Origin: Streptomyces cyanogenus
GTDB taxonomy: Bacteria > Actinomycetota > Actinomycetes > Streptomycetales > Streptomycetaceae
Direction: 5' to 3'
DNA: 64,000 bases
Assembly (NCBI RefSeq): GCF_017526105.1
Contig: NZ_CP071839.1
Location: 2,718,501-2,782,500 of the forward strand
Each line of letters begins with the position of its first letter. The first letter of the stretch is position 1. Shown in pieces: positions 46,873-55,216 of the stretch. The translations under genes were made by a program, and so were the position numbers. The notes beneath the pieces are model-generated. The model worked only from the letters and a program-made list of their open reading frames with translations. It did no database searches and had not been told where the DNA came from.

Positions 46873-47119
46873 CTTCCGCTTCCCCATCCTTGCTGGTCAG
46901 GCCGCCTGTCCCCCGTACCACGGGAGGCGGTCGGGCACCTGAGCATCCCACCACAACACCATTTCACGCGCGTTGCGGACCTTGATCGCCCGAGCGTCTT
47001 CGGCCTGAACGCCTGTCGTACGGCAGGTGTCCTTCTCTGCCGCCCATCTTGCCTGCTCGCACCGACATCCGTAATGGCCGATCCCGCTTCCTCCGTGACC
47101 GACACCACGCTCGTTAAAT

Positions 47120-47136
47120 TTGCATCCAAGATGCAA
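47120..47136. promoter_or_regulatory. NsrR-type operator at the hmpA promoter
   Basis: TTGCATC and GATGCAA form a perfect inverted repeat around CAA, within AAATTTGCATCCAAGATGCA then AGTTTT. Known S. coelicolor NsrR sites have the same GCATC/GATGC core. TTGCAT doubles as a possible -35 with TAGCGT at 47144-47149 as -10, so binding would block RNA polymerase. nsrR lies just beyond hmpA. Confidence 0.8.
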
Positions 47137-47180
47137 GTTTTCATAGCGTGCCGGTCAGCCGAGTTCTCCGAGGAGTCCCG

Positions 47181-48365
47181 ATGCTGACCGAGCAGTCCGC
47201 AGCCACCGTCCGTGCCACCCTGCCCGCCGTCGGCGCGGCGATCGGCGAGATCACCGAGCGCTTCTACACGCGCCTCTTCGCCGCCCACCCCGACCTGCTG
47301 CGCAACCTCTTCAACCGCGGCAACCAGGCGGCCGGCACCCAGAGGCAGGCCCTCGCCGGCTCGATCGCCGCCTTCGCCACGCATCTGCTGGACCACCCGG
47401 ACCAGCGGCCGGACGCGATGCTCGCCCGCATCGCCCACAAGCACGCCTCCCTCGGCGTGGCCCCCGAGCAGTACGACGTCGTCCACGAGCACCTCTTCGC
47501 CGCCATCGCCGAGGTGCTCGGTGAGGCCGTCACGCCCGAGGTGGCCGCCGCCTGGGACGAGGTGTACTGGCTGATGGCGAACGCGCTGATCACGAGCGAG
47601 AAGCGGCTGTACGAGGAGAGCGGCGGCCCCGGCCTGCGCGCGTGGGAGGTCGTCGAGCGGGTCGAGGAGACCCCGGACGTCGTCACCTTCCGGCTGCGCC
47701 CGGCCGACGGCGGCCCGGTGGCCGGCTTCCGCGCCGGGCAGTACGTCTCCGTCGGCGTCACCCTGCCCGACGGGGCCCGGCAGATCCGGCAGTACAGCCT
47801 GTCCGGGGCGCCCGGCGAGGCGGTGCGCCAGATCAGCGTCAAGCGCGTACACGGCGCGGCCACGCCCGACGGCGAGGTCTCGAACCACCTCCACGCGCGC
47901 GTGCGCCCCGGCGACGTCCTGGAGCTGTCCGAGCCGTACGGCGACCTCGTCCTCTCCGACGAACCGGACACGCCCCTGCTGCTCGCCTCGGCCGGCATCG
48001 GCGTGACCCCGATGGTCGCGATGCTGGCCGACCTCGCGGCCGGCGGCCACCGCGGCCCGGTCACCGTCGTGCACGGCGACCGCTCCCCCGCCGAGCACGC
48101 CCTGCGCGCCGACCACACGGCCTACGCAGGCAAGCTGCCCGACGCCTCCGTCCACCTCTTCTACGAGAAGGGCGCCGAGCCGGGCACCCGGACCGGCCTG
48201 GTCGACCTGGCGGACGTCCCCGTCCGCCCCGGCACGCACGCGTACCTGTGCGGCCCGCTCCCCTTCATGCGCGCGGTCCGCACCCAGCTGATCGAGAAGG
48301 GCGTCGCCCCGGCCGACATCCACTACGAGGTGTTCGGCCCGGACCTGTGGCTGGCCCAGGGCTGA
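47181..48365 (+). CDS. hmpA: Flavohaemoglobin, nitric oxide dioxygenase
   Basis: The 394-residue enzyme oxidises NO to nitrate using O2 and NAD(P)H. The globin domain (1-135) has distal Tyr29 (RFYTRLF) and proximal His88 (IAHKHASLG). The ferredoxin-reductase part has RQIRQYSLSG for FAD and LLASAGIGVTPMVAML for NAD, ending EVFGPDLWL. ATG 47181 is preceded by GAGGAG; an upstream in-frame ATG at 47148 lies within the operator-promoter region. It is convergent with nsrR, which should repress it until NO destroys the iron-sulfur cluster. Confidence 0.97.
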   Translation: MLTEQSAATVRATLPAVGAAIGEITERFYTRLFAAHPDLLRNLFNRGNQAAGTQRQALAGSIAAFATHLLDHPDQRPDAMLARIAHKHASLGVAPEQYDVVHEHLFAAIAEVLGEAVTPEVAAAWDEVYWLMANALITSEKRLYEESGGPGLRAWEVVERVEETPDVVTFRLRPADGGPVAGFRAGQYVSVGVTLPDGARQIRQYSLSGAPGEAVRQISVKRVHGAATPDGEVSNHLHARVRPGDVLELSEPYGDLVLSDEPDTPLLLASAGIGVTPMVAMLADLAAGGHRGPVTVVHGDRSPAEHALRADHTAYAGKLPDASVHLFYEKGAEPGTRTGLVDLADVPVRPGTHAYLCGPLPFMRAVRTQLIEKGVAPADIHYEVFGPDLWLAQG

Positions 48366-48426
48366 GCACCGGCGCCCCGTGAGGGGCTCGGGGCCGCGTC
48401 CTCCATGCGGCCACCGCCGCGTGGGC

Positions 48427-48480
48427 GCGAAGTGCCACGACGGCGCCACACACGCCAGGCGGCCCGTCGTGGCACTTCGC
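48427..48480. terminator. Bidirectional terminator between hmpA and nsrR
   Basis: GCGAAGTGCCACGACG (48427-48442) pairs perfectly with CGTCGTGGCACTTCGC (48465-48480). The 22-base loop contains a smaller stem. Confidence 0.9.
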
Positions 48481-48487
48481 CATGCGC

Positions 48488-48937
48488 TCAGAGCGGCCCC
48501 GGCCCCCGGGAGATCCCGAGCAGCAAGGGCCCCGTCGGCTCGGCCACGAGGTCGGCGATCGTGACGGAGTCCAACGCGGCGAAGAACGCTTCCTGAGCCC
48601 CCCGCAGCGCGCCCCGCAGGCGGCAGCCGGCGCGCAGGGGGCAAGCCGGCGTCCCCTGCGTCCCCTCGCAGTCCACCACGTCGCCCTCGCCCTCGAAGGT
48701 CCGCACGACCGCGCCCACCGACGCGGTACGGCCCCGCTCCGTGAGCGCCAGTCCCCCGCCCCGCCCGCGCCGGGCGTCGACCAGGCCCAGGTGCTGGAGT
48801 TCGGCGACGACCTTCGCGGCATGCGTGTAGGGAACGTCCATGTCGGCGGCGACCTGGCGGGTCGTGGGGGTGGCGTCGGCGACGGCCAGTCGCATCAGGA
48901 CGCGCAGGGCCAGGTCGGTGGAGCGCAGCAGCCGCAT
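48488..48937 (-). CDS. nsrR: NO-sensing Rrf2-family repressor NsrR
   Basis: The 149-residue regulator begins MRLLRSTDLALRVLMRLAVA. The HTH is TTRQVAADMDVPYTHAAKVV, followed by the wing RRGRGGGLALT. Three cysteines, C90, C99 and C105 (DCEG...ACPLRAGC), match the [4Fe-4S] ligands of Streptomyces NsrR. The ATG at 48937 fits the family N-terminus. Upstream on the same strand a palindromic ATGCGCAT (48954-48961) could be an autoregulatory half-site, which is weak. It controls hmpA through the site at 47120. Confidence 0.93.
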   Translation of the reverse strand: MRLLRSTDLALRVLMRLAVADATPTTRQVAADMDVPYTHAAKVVAELQHLGLVDARRGRGGGLALTERGRTASVGAVVRTFEGEGDVVDCEGTQGTPACPLRAGCRLRGALRGAQEAFFAALDSVTIADLVAEPTGPLLLGISRGPGPL

Positions 48938-49073
48938 ACCGCGAGCGTAGGTAATGCGCATCGGCGCTTCAAATTATCCGGTCCCGAACCCTCCCCTACG
49001 GAAGTGCCGCCCCCGCGCACTACGATCAGCGGGCCCCACCGTCCACGTCCCCTTCTGAAGAAGGACAAGCCTC

Positions 49074-49757
49074 ATGGGTTCCGGCAAGAACAGCAGCACC
49101 GCGGCGCGCAAGGCGCGCATAGAGGAGATGCGGCGCGCGGAGCGTGCCCGCGAGCGCCGTAACCGGGTGCTCACGATCGCCGCCAGCGCGGTGGTCGTCG
49201 TCGGCCTCGTCGTCGGCGGTGTGGTCCTGGTGAACTCGCAGCGCGACTCCGGCAAGGACACGGCGAAGCCGAGCGGCGACGCCAAGGGCTCCGGGGACTC
49301 CGGGCACTTCACCACCGGCAAGGACGGGGTGAGGACCTGGTCGGGCAAGCTGGCGCGGACACACGTGACGACGAAGGTGTCGTACCCGATGCACCCGCCG
49401 GTCGGCGGCAACCACAACCCGGTCTGGCTGAACTGCAACGGTGACGTCTACATCGAGCCGGTGGCGGACGAGAACGCCGTGCACGCGCTGGAGCACGGCG
49501 CGGTCTGGGTGACGTACACCGGCAAGGCGGCCAAGGCCGACGTCGACGCGCTCGCGGCCAAGGTGAAGAAGACCCCGTACTCGCTGATGAGCCCGTACGA
49601 GAACCAGGACGCTCCGCTGATCCTGTCGGCGTGGGGCCACCAGGTCGCGGTGAAGAGCGCCAAGGACCCGGAAGTGGACAAGTTCTTCGCCACCTATGTG
49701 CAGGGGCAGCAGACGCCCGAGCCGGGCGCCTCCTGCACCGGCGGGGTCATGAAGTGA
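49074..49757 (+). CDS. DUF3105 membrane protein
   Basis: The 227-residue protein has a charged cytoplasmic N-terminus (about 1-32, rich in Arg/Glu), one span (about 33-53) and an extracytoplasmic DUF3105 domain. Family features are YPMHPPVGGNHNPVWLNC, then NAVHALEHGAVWVTY and AWGHQV, a set of His residues suggestive of metal binding. The domain's function is not established. It overlaps the DUF305 gene by four bases, so the two proteins probably act together at the membrane. Confidence 0.88.
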   Translation: MGSGKNSSTAARKARIEEMRRAERARERRNRVLTIAASAVVVVGLVVGGVVLVNSQRDSGKDTAKPSGDAKGSGDSGHFTTGKDGVRTWSGKLARTHVTTKVSYPMHPPVGGNHNPVWLNCNGDVYIEPVADENAVHALEHGAVWVTYTGKAAKADVDALAAKVKKTPYSLMSPYENQDAPLILSAWGHQVAVKSAKDPEVDKFFATYVQGQQTPEPGASCTGGVMK

Positions 49758-50386
49758 GGCGACAGCACATCGGCTGGGTCGCGGGGACCGCGGCGGCGGT
49801 GCTCGTCGCGGCCGGCGCGATCACGTACTCCGTGGCCGAGGACACCGGCGGATCGGATACGACGACACCGGGCGCACAGTCCGCCGACGCCGGGTTCGCC
49901 CGGGACATGGCCGTCCACCACCAGCAGGCCGTCGAGATGTCGTACATCGTGCGGGACCGCACGAAGAACGAGGAGGTACGGCGGCTCGCGTACGACATCG
50001 CGCAGACGCAGGCCAACCAGCGCGGGATGCTGCTGGGCTGGCTGGACCTGTGGGAGCTGCCGAAGGTGTCGGCCGATCCGCCGATGACCTGGATGGGCAT
50101 GGGGGACATGGCCTCCGGCAAGGACGGCGCGCTGATGCCGGGCATGGCCACGAACACCGAGCTGAAGAAGCTCCGGACGCTCAGCGGCAGGCAGGCCGAG
50201 ATCCTGTACCTCCAGCTGATGACGGACCATCACAAGGGCGGTGTGCACATGGCCGAGGGCTGTGTCGCCAAGTGCACCGTCGGCGTGGAGAAGCGGCTCG
50301 CGCAGGGCATGGTCGACGCGCAGCGGTCGGAGATCGAGCTGATGGCCGGGATGCTCAAGGAGCGGGGCGCGCAAGCCCGTTCGTAA
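49754..50386 (+). CDS. DUF305 exported protein
   Basis: The 210-residue protein has an N-terminal span (about 7-27) acting as signal or anchor, and a four-helix DUF305 domain (ferritin-like fold family). The repeated family motifs are both present: ARDMAVHHQQAVEMSYIV and YLQLMTDHHKGGVHMAEG, with paired His and Met residues. Met-rich segments (MTWMGMGDMASG and ALMPGMAT) lie between. His/Met clusters suggest binding of a soft metal such as copper, which is inference. The start is GTG 49754, overlapping the DUF3105 stop (GTGA). Confidence 0.87.
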   Translation: MRRQHIGWVAGTAAAVLVAAGAITYSVAEDTGGSDTTTPGAQSADAGFARDMAVHHQQAVEMSYIVRDRTKNEEVRRLAYDIAQTQANQRGMLLGWLDLWELPKVSADPPMTWMGMGDMASGKDGALMPGMATNTELKKLRTLSGRQAEILYLQLMTDHHKGGVHMAEGCVAKCTVGVEKRLAQGMVDAQRSEIELMAGMLKERGAQARS

Positions 50387-50411
50387 CACCGCCGTAAGGA
50401 TCAATGGTGCA

Positions 50412-50431
50412 AACCGCCCTCGATGGCGGTT
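50412..50431 (+). terminator. Terminator of the DUF3105-DUF305 pair
   Basis: AACCGCC (50412-50418) pairs with GGCGGTT (50425-50431), 26 bases after the stop. TTGACT about 25 bases further on may be the -35 of the protease gene promoter. Confidence 0.6.
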
Positions 50432-50596
50432 ACTTGAGCTTCTCTTGACTTTCACCTTCCCCTGGCATGAACGGTTCATCGAAAGAGTGGCCCCCATCGT
50501 GTGATCCACTCGCCGGCCGACACCGCCGCGGGCCGGGGCGCGGAAGCGCGACGTACCGACCACGACATGCATGCGAACCGCATCGCAGGGGGTTCT

Positions 50597-52540
50597 ATGA
50601 GATCCAACCGCGCCACCGTGCGCGCAGGCGTGAGCATGGCAGCGACACTGCCGATGATCGCCGGCGCGCTGGCGCTGGGCATACCCGCGGCGCACGCCGC
50701 GGACAGCCCCGCTCGCGACGTCCTGAAGGGCACCAAGCCGCTGTGGGCCACGGCCAAGGCGGACAAGGGCGCCACTTCGGACAGCGCCCGGGTGAAGGCC
50801 CGCGTCTATCTCGCGGGGCGGGACCGGGCCGGCCTGGCCGCCTACGCCAAGGCGGTGTCCGACCCCGGCTCGCCGCTGTACGGCAAGTACCTGAGCGGCA
50901 AGAAGGCGCAGGCCCGCTTCGGGGCCACCAAGGCCCAGGTGGCCGCCGTCACGTCCTGGCTGAAGTCGGCCGGTCTGACCGTCACCGCGGTCACCCCGCA
51001 CTACGTCGCCGTCTCCGGTGACGTGGCCGCCGCCGAGAAGGCGTTCGGCACCCAGCTGCACAACTTCGCCAAGGGCTCGAAGACCTACCGCGCCCCGGCG
51101 CGCACGGTCTCCGTCCCGGCCGCCCTGAAGGGCGCCGTCCTGACCGTCACCGGCCTGGACAACGCCCCGCACAAGGCGAGCCACGACGACCAGCTGCCGC
51201 CGCCGGACGCGGTGTTCAGGAACTCCGGGCCGTTCTCCTCGTACTTCGGCTCGAACATCGCGACCACGCTCCCGGACGCGTACGGCCAGAAGGTCCCGTA
51301 CGCGATCAAGGGCTACACCGGCAAGCAGCTGCGCGCCGCGTACGGCGCGGGCACGTACACCGGCAAGAACGTCCGGATCGCCATCACCGACGCGTACGCC
51401 TCCCCGACGATCGCCTACGACGCGGGCAGGTACGCGCTGAAGAACGGTGACGCGGCCTGGAAGACCGGCCAGCTGCACCAGGTGCTGCCGAAGAGCTACA
51501 CCAGGACCAAGGAGTGCGGCGCGGCCGGCTGGTACGGCGAGGAGACCCTCGACGTCGAGGCGGTCCACGCGGTAGCCCCGAACGCCGACGTCACCTACGT
51601 CGGCGCGGCCTCCTGCTACGACGACGACCTGCTGGACTCGCTCGGCAAGATCGTCGACAACCACCTGGCCGACATCGTCTCCAACTCCTGGGGCGACATC
51701 GAGGCCAACCAGACGCCGGACCTCGCGGCCGCCTACGACCAGGTCTTCCAGCTGGGCGCGGTCCAGGGCATCGGCTTCTACTTCTCCTCCGGCGACAACG
51801 GCGACGAGGTCGCCAACACCGGGACGAAGCAGGTCGACACCCCGGCCAACTCGGCGTGGGTGACCGCGGTGGGCGGCACCTCGCTGGCCGTCGGCAAGGG
51901 CGACACGTACCAGTGGGAGACCGGCTGGGGCACCGAGAAGGCCTCGCTGTCGGCCGACGGCAAGAGCTGGACGAACTTCCCCGGCACGTTCAGCTCCGGC
52001 GCGGGCGGCGGCACCAGCAGGACCGTCGCCGAGCCGTACTACCAGAAGGGCGTCGTCCCGGACTCGCTCGCCAAGGCCAACAGCGCCGACGGCAACCGCG
52101 TCGTCCCGGACATCGCGGCCATCGCCGACCCGAACACCGGCTTCCTCGTCGGCCAGACCCAGACGTTCCCGGACGGCACCGAGCAGTACAGCGAGTACCG
52201 CATCGGCGGCACCTCGCTGGCCGCCCCGGTCATCGCGGCCGTCCAGGCGCTGGCGCAGGAGGCCCGCGGCGGCAAGGCCCTCGGCTTCGCCAACCCGGCG
52301 ATCTACGCCAAGTACGGCAAGAAGGGCGTCTACCACGACGTCACGGACAACCCGACGGGCTCCGGCCTGGCGGTGGCCCGTATCGACTTCGTCAACGGCC
52401 TCGACGCCTCCGGCGGCCTCGCGACCTCGGTCCGCAGCCTCGGCAAGGACAGCTCGCTGTCCGCGGTGAAGGGCTACGACGACGTCACGGGCGTCGGTTC
52501 CCCGGCGAACGGATACGTCCAGTCGTTCCGCCGGCGCTGA
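50597..52540 (+). CDS. Secreted S53-family serine-carboxyl protease (sedolisin)
   Basis: The 647-residue preproenzyme has a signal peptide ending AHA-AD near residue 35. A pro-kumamolisin activation domain spans about 60-195. The S53 catalytic domain has E315 and D319 (WYGEETLDVE), SNSWGD at 362-367, and GGTSLAAP with the nucleophilic Ser. A calcium-site-like C-terminus reads YDDVTGVGSPANGYV. It is active outside the cell, typically at acid pH, after prodomain removal. ATG 50597 has AGGGGG upstream; an in-frame ATG at 50567 is a weaker option. Confidence 0.93.
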   Translation: MRSNRATVRAGVSMAATLPMIAGALALGIPAAHAADSPARDVLKGTKPLWATAKADKGATSDSARVKARVYLAGRDRAGLAAYAKAVSDPGSPLYGKYLSGKKAQARFGATKAQVAAVTSWLKSAGLTVTAVTPHYVAVSGDVAAAEKAFGTQLHNFAKGSKTYRAPARTVSVPAALKGAVLTVTGLDNAPHKASHDDQLPPPDAVFRNSGPFSSYFGSNIATTLPDAYGQKVPYAIKGYTGKQLRAAYGAGTYTGKNVRIAITDAYASPTIAYDAGRYALKNGDAAWKTGQLHQVLPKSYTRTKECGAAGWYGEETLDVEAVHAVAPNADVTYVGAASCYDDDLLDSLGKIVDNHLADIVSNSWGDIEANQTPDLAAAYDQVFQLGAVQGIGFYFSSGDNGDEVANTGTKQVDTPANSAWVTAVGGTSLAVGKGDTYQWETGWGTEKASLSADGKSWTNFPGTFSSGAGGGTSRTVAEPYYQKGVVPDSLAKANSADGNRVVPDIAAIADPNTGFLVGQTQTFPDGTEQYSEYRIGGTSLAAPVIAAVQALAQEARGGKALGFANPAIYAKYGKKGVYHDVTDNPTGSGLAVARIDFVNGLDASGGLATSVRSLGKDSSLSAVKGYDDVTGVGSPANGYVQSFRRR

Positions 52541-52557
52541 TCCTCCGGATCGCCCGA

Positions 52558-52590
52558 GGGGGCGTGGGGTCCTGGTGACCTCACGCCCCC
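52558..52590. terminator. Terminator between the S53 protease gene and the convergent regulator gene
   Basis: Positions 52558-52571 pair with 52577-52590 (14 bp with one mismatch) and are followed by TTTC on the plus strand. Confidence 0.82.
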
Positions 52591-52597
52591 TTTCGCG

Positions 52598-53341
52598 TCA
52601 CCGGGACGCGGCGGGGCCGTCCGAGGGTGTGGCGGGTTTCGTGTGGAGGATCTCGCGCGCCTGCTCCGCCGCGCGGGCGAGGCTCTCGGCGACGAAGTCG
52701 AGGAAGCGGGCGGTGTTCTCCAGGCGGGCACCGGCCGGGGTGCCGGGGCCGAGGACGCCGACGCCCTGCCGTGCGGTCTCGGCGACCTGGGCGGTCGACC
52801 GGGCACTGGCCATCATCGCCTGGTACATGACCTCGTCGTCGACGGCGTAGCGCTCGCGGCGGCCTTCGCCGCGTTCCCGGCGGACGAGGTCCTGGCTCTC
52901 CAGGAAGGCGATGGCCTTGGAGACGGACGCCGGGCTGACCTGGAGGCGCTGGACGAGTTCGGACGCGGTGAGGCTGCCCGCGTCGCTGATGGTGAGGCAG
53001 GCCATCACCCGCGCCATCATCTGGGGCGTGCCCGACTGCATGAAGACGGTGGTGAGCGTCTCCTCGTACGCGCGCACGGCCTCGGGATCGCGGCCGTAGC
53101 CCGGCGCAGGCGCCTCCGCGCCGCGGGGCGCGGCCTGCCTGCGCCGGTGGGCACGGCGTTCGGTGGCGCGGTGGGCGAGGTCGGCGCGGTAGGCGGTGGG
53201 GCCGCCGTTGCGCATGACCTCACGCGTGATGGTCGAGGTCGGACGGTCGAGCCGTCTGGCGATCTCCGCGTAGGCGAGGCCGTCGGCCAGTCCCAGCGCG
53301 ATCTGCTGACGTTCCTGCTGGGTGAGCCTGCCTCCCGGCAT
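52598..53341 (-). CDS. Double-HTH regulator: IS30-type HTH fused to a GbsR/MarR-like domain
   Basis: In this 247-residue protein, residues about 4-65 read GRLTQQERQQIALGLADGLA, YAEIARRLDRPTSTITREVM and YRADLAHRATERRAHRRR, the HTH_38 layout seen in IS30 transposases. Residues about 90-185 are a winged helix of the GbsR/MarR sort (LTASELVQRLQVSPASVSKA, then RRERGEGRRERYAV). A C-terminal helix follows. No transposase catalytic domain is present. I chose ATG 53341, which has AAGGAGG five bases upstream, over ATG 53356. It is divergent from the DUF4097/ABC operon, and the shared promoter is packed with TTGCAAC-type sites it probably binds. Confidence 0.88.
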   Translation of the reverse strand: MPGGRLTQQERQQIALGLADGLAYAEIARRLDRPTSTITREVMRNGGPTAYRADLAHRATERRAHRRRQAAPRGAEAPAPGYGRDPEAVRAYEETLTTVFMQSGTPQMMARVMACLTISDAGSLTASELVQRLQVSPASVSKAIAFLESQDLVRRERGEGRRERYAVDDEVMYQAMMASARSTAQVAETARQGVGVLGPGTPAGARLENTARFLDFVAESLARAAEQAREILHTKPATPSDGPAASR

Positions 53342-53397
53342 CAGGGCCTCCTTCATCGTCCTGCGGTGCCTCCAGCTTAGCGTTCACGCACAATCCA

Positions 53398-53521
53398 TTG
53401 CAACGAAGCAGGGTCGGATTGTTGCATTACTGTCAGGACCGTTGCAACGATTTCTCTGCTTTGACCTGCATCTTTGGTAATACAGCGCAACGGAATCGTT
53501 GCCGGTACTTCGAATGCAACG
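53398..53521. promoter_or_regulatory. Divergent promoter with repeated GTTGC/GCAAC sites
   Basis: Five copies of a GTTGCAAC-like motif occur: TTGCAACG (53398), GTTGCA (53421), GTTGCAACGA (53441), the perfect palindrome GCAACGGAATCGTTGC (53487-53502), and TGCAACG (53515). The palindrome overlaps a possible -35 (TTGCCG 53499-53504) with -10 TAGCGT (53522-53527) for the rightward operon. The first site overlaps a leftward -35 (TTGCAA) for the regulator gene. Autoregulation and operon control by the double-HTH protein are inferred. Confidence 0.65.
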
Positions 53522-53564
53522 TAGCGTTTCCCTCATCGGAAACAACAAGCCGAAGGAGCGCACG

Positions 53565-54230
53565 ATGCAGAAGTTCGACACTCCCGCCCCGGTCACCGCC
53601 GTCCTGGACATCCCTGCGGGACGCATCCAGTTCATCGCCGCCGACCGGGCCGACACCACGGTCGAGGTCCTGCCCGCGGATGCCTCGAAGAGCCGCGACG
53701 TGAAGGCTGCGGAGGAGATCGAGGTCGCCTACCGCGACGGCGTCCTGCGGATCGCGGCCCCGGCGGCGAAGAACCGGCTCCTGGGCACCTCCGGATCCGT
53801 CGAGGTGACCGTCCAGCTGCCCGCCGGCTCCCGCGTCGAGGCCACGGCGTCCGCCTGCGAGCTGCGCGGTGTCGGCCGCCTCGGCGACGTCACCTTCGAC
53901 GGTGCCTACCGCCACATCAAGATCGACGAAGCCGCGAGCGTCCGCCTCACCGCGGTCGACGGCGACGTCGAGGTCGGCCGGCTGGGCGGCCCGGCGGAGA
54001 TCAGCACCGCACGGGGCGACATCCGCATCGCCGAGGCCGGGCGCGGCACGGTCGTCCTGCGCACCGAGTCCGGCGACATCTCGATCGCCGCGGCCCGCGG
54101 GGTCTCCGCCGCCCTGGACGCCGGCACCGGCCACGGCCGCATCGGCAACGCCCTCAGGAACGACGGCACCGCCGAGCTCGACATCCGCGCCACCACCTCC
54201 CACGGCGACATCACCGCCCGCAGCCTCTGA
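53565..54230 (+). CDS. DUF4097 beta-helix protein
   Basis: The 221-residue cytosolic protein (no signal) is of the DUF4097/adhesin-like type, a stack of short beta strands with repeated G-D motifs: VDGDVEVGRLGGPAEI, ARGDIRIAEAG and TESGDISIAAARG. Such proteins often accompany ABC exporter or sensor operons, and the role is unproven. AAGGAG precedes ATG 53565. It is the first gene of the operon with the ABC ATPase (14 bases later) and permease. Confidence 0.87.
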   Translation: MQKFDTPAPVTAVLDIPAGRIQFIAADRADTTVEVLPADASKSRDVKAAEEIEVAYRDGVLRIAAPAAKNRLLGTSGSVEVTVQLPAGSRVEATASACELRGVGRLGDVTFDGAYRHIKIDEAASVRLTAVDGDVEVGRLGGPAEISTARGDIRIAEAGRGTVVLRTESGDISIAAARGVSAALDAGTGHGRIGNALRNDGTAELDIRATTSHGDITARSL

Positions 54231-54244
54231 ACAGGAGCACCCCC

Positions 54245-55216
54245 ATGACCGACCTGGCCATCGCGGCGACCGGGCTGCGCAAGTCCTACGGCGACAAGAC
54301 CGTCCTCGACGGCGTCGACCTGGCCGTACCGCACGGCACGGTCTTCTCCCTGCTCGGCCCGAACGGCGCCGGCAAGACCACCGCCGTCAAGATCCTCTCC
54401 ACGCTCGTCTCCCCCGATCCCGCCTCCGGCGGGATCCGCGTCGGCGGCCACGACCTCGCCGCCGACCCGCAGGCCGTGCGCGCCGCGATCGGCGTCACCG
54501 GACAGTTCTCCGCCGTCGACGGCCTGATCACCGGCGAGGAGAACATGCTGCTCATGGCGGACCTGCACCACCTCTCCCGGCGCGAGGGACGGCGGGTGAC
54601 CGCCGAGCTGCTGGAGCGCTTCGACCTCGCCGAGGCCGCCAAGAAGCCCGCCTCCACCTACTCCGGCGGCATGAAGCGCCGCCTCGACATCGCCATGACC
54701 CTGGTCGGAGACCCGCGGATCATCTTCCTGGACGAGCCGACCACCGGCCTCGACCCGCGCAGCCGTCACACCATGTGGCAGATCGTCCGCGAACTGGTCT
54801 CCGACGGCGTCACCGTGTTCCTCACCACGCAGTACCTGGAGGAGGCCGACCAGCTCGCCGACCGCATCGCCGTGCTGCACGACGGCACGATCGCCGCGGA
54901 GGGCACCGCCGAGGAGCTGAAGCGGATCGTCCCCGGCGGCCACGTCCGGCTCCGCTTCACCGACCCGGCCGCGTACCGGAGCGCCGCCGACGCGCTGCGC
55001 GAGGCCTCCCGGGACGACGAATCCCTCGCACTGCAGATCCCGAGCGAGGGCAGCCAGCGCGAACTGCGTTCCCTCCTCGACCGGCTGGACGCCGCCGGCA
55101 TCACGGCGGACGGGCTCACCGTGCACACCCCCGACCTCGACGACGTCTTCTTCGCGCTGACCGGCGGCGCGAAGGTTCCCCACCAGCCGCACCAGCGCAA
55201 GGAGACCGCCCGATGA
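54245..55216 (+). CDS. ABC exporter ATPase (DrrA type)
   Basis: The 323-residue ATPase has Walker A GPNGAGKTTA, the signature YSGGMKRRLDIAM, Walker B RIIFLDEPTTGLDPRS and an H-loop region VFLTTQYLEEADQL. A C-terminal DrrA-like domain follows (LALQIPSEGSQRELRSLLDRL). It drives the permease encoded immediately downstream, probably exporting a hydrophobic drug or lipid. Its TGA overlaps the permease ATG by four bases. The operon appears to be under the divergent double-HTH regulator. Confidence 0.94.
   Translation: MTDLAIAATGLRKSYGDKTVLDGVDLAVPHGTVFSLLGPNGAGKTTAVKILSTLVSPDPASGGIRVGGHDLAADPQAVRAAIGVTGQFSAVDGLITGEENMLLMADLHHLSRREGRRVTAELLERFDLAEAAKKPASTYSGGMKRRLDIAMTLVGDPRIIFLDEPTTGLDPRSRHTMWQIVRELVSDGVTVFLTTQYLEEADQLADRIAVLHDGTIAAEGTAEELKRIVPGGHVRLRFTDPAAYRSAADALREASRDDESLALQIPSEGSQRELRSLLDRLDAAGITADGLTVHTPDLDDVFFALTGGAKVPHQPHQRKETAR

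Noticed and set aside
52598..53341. Intact IS30 transposase
   Set aside because: Only the HTH resembles IS30. There is no DDE domain and no terminal inverted repeats, and the C-terminal part is a regulator domain.
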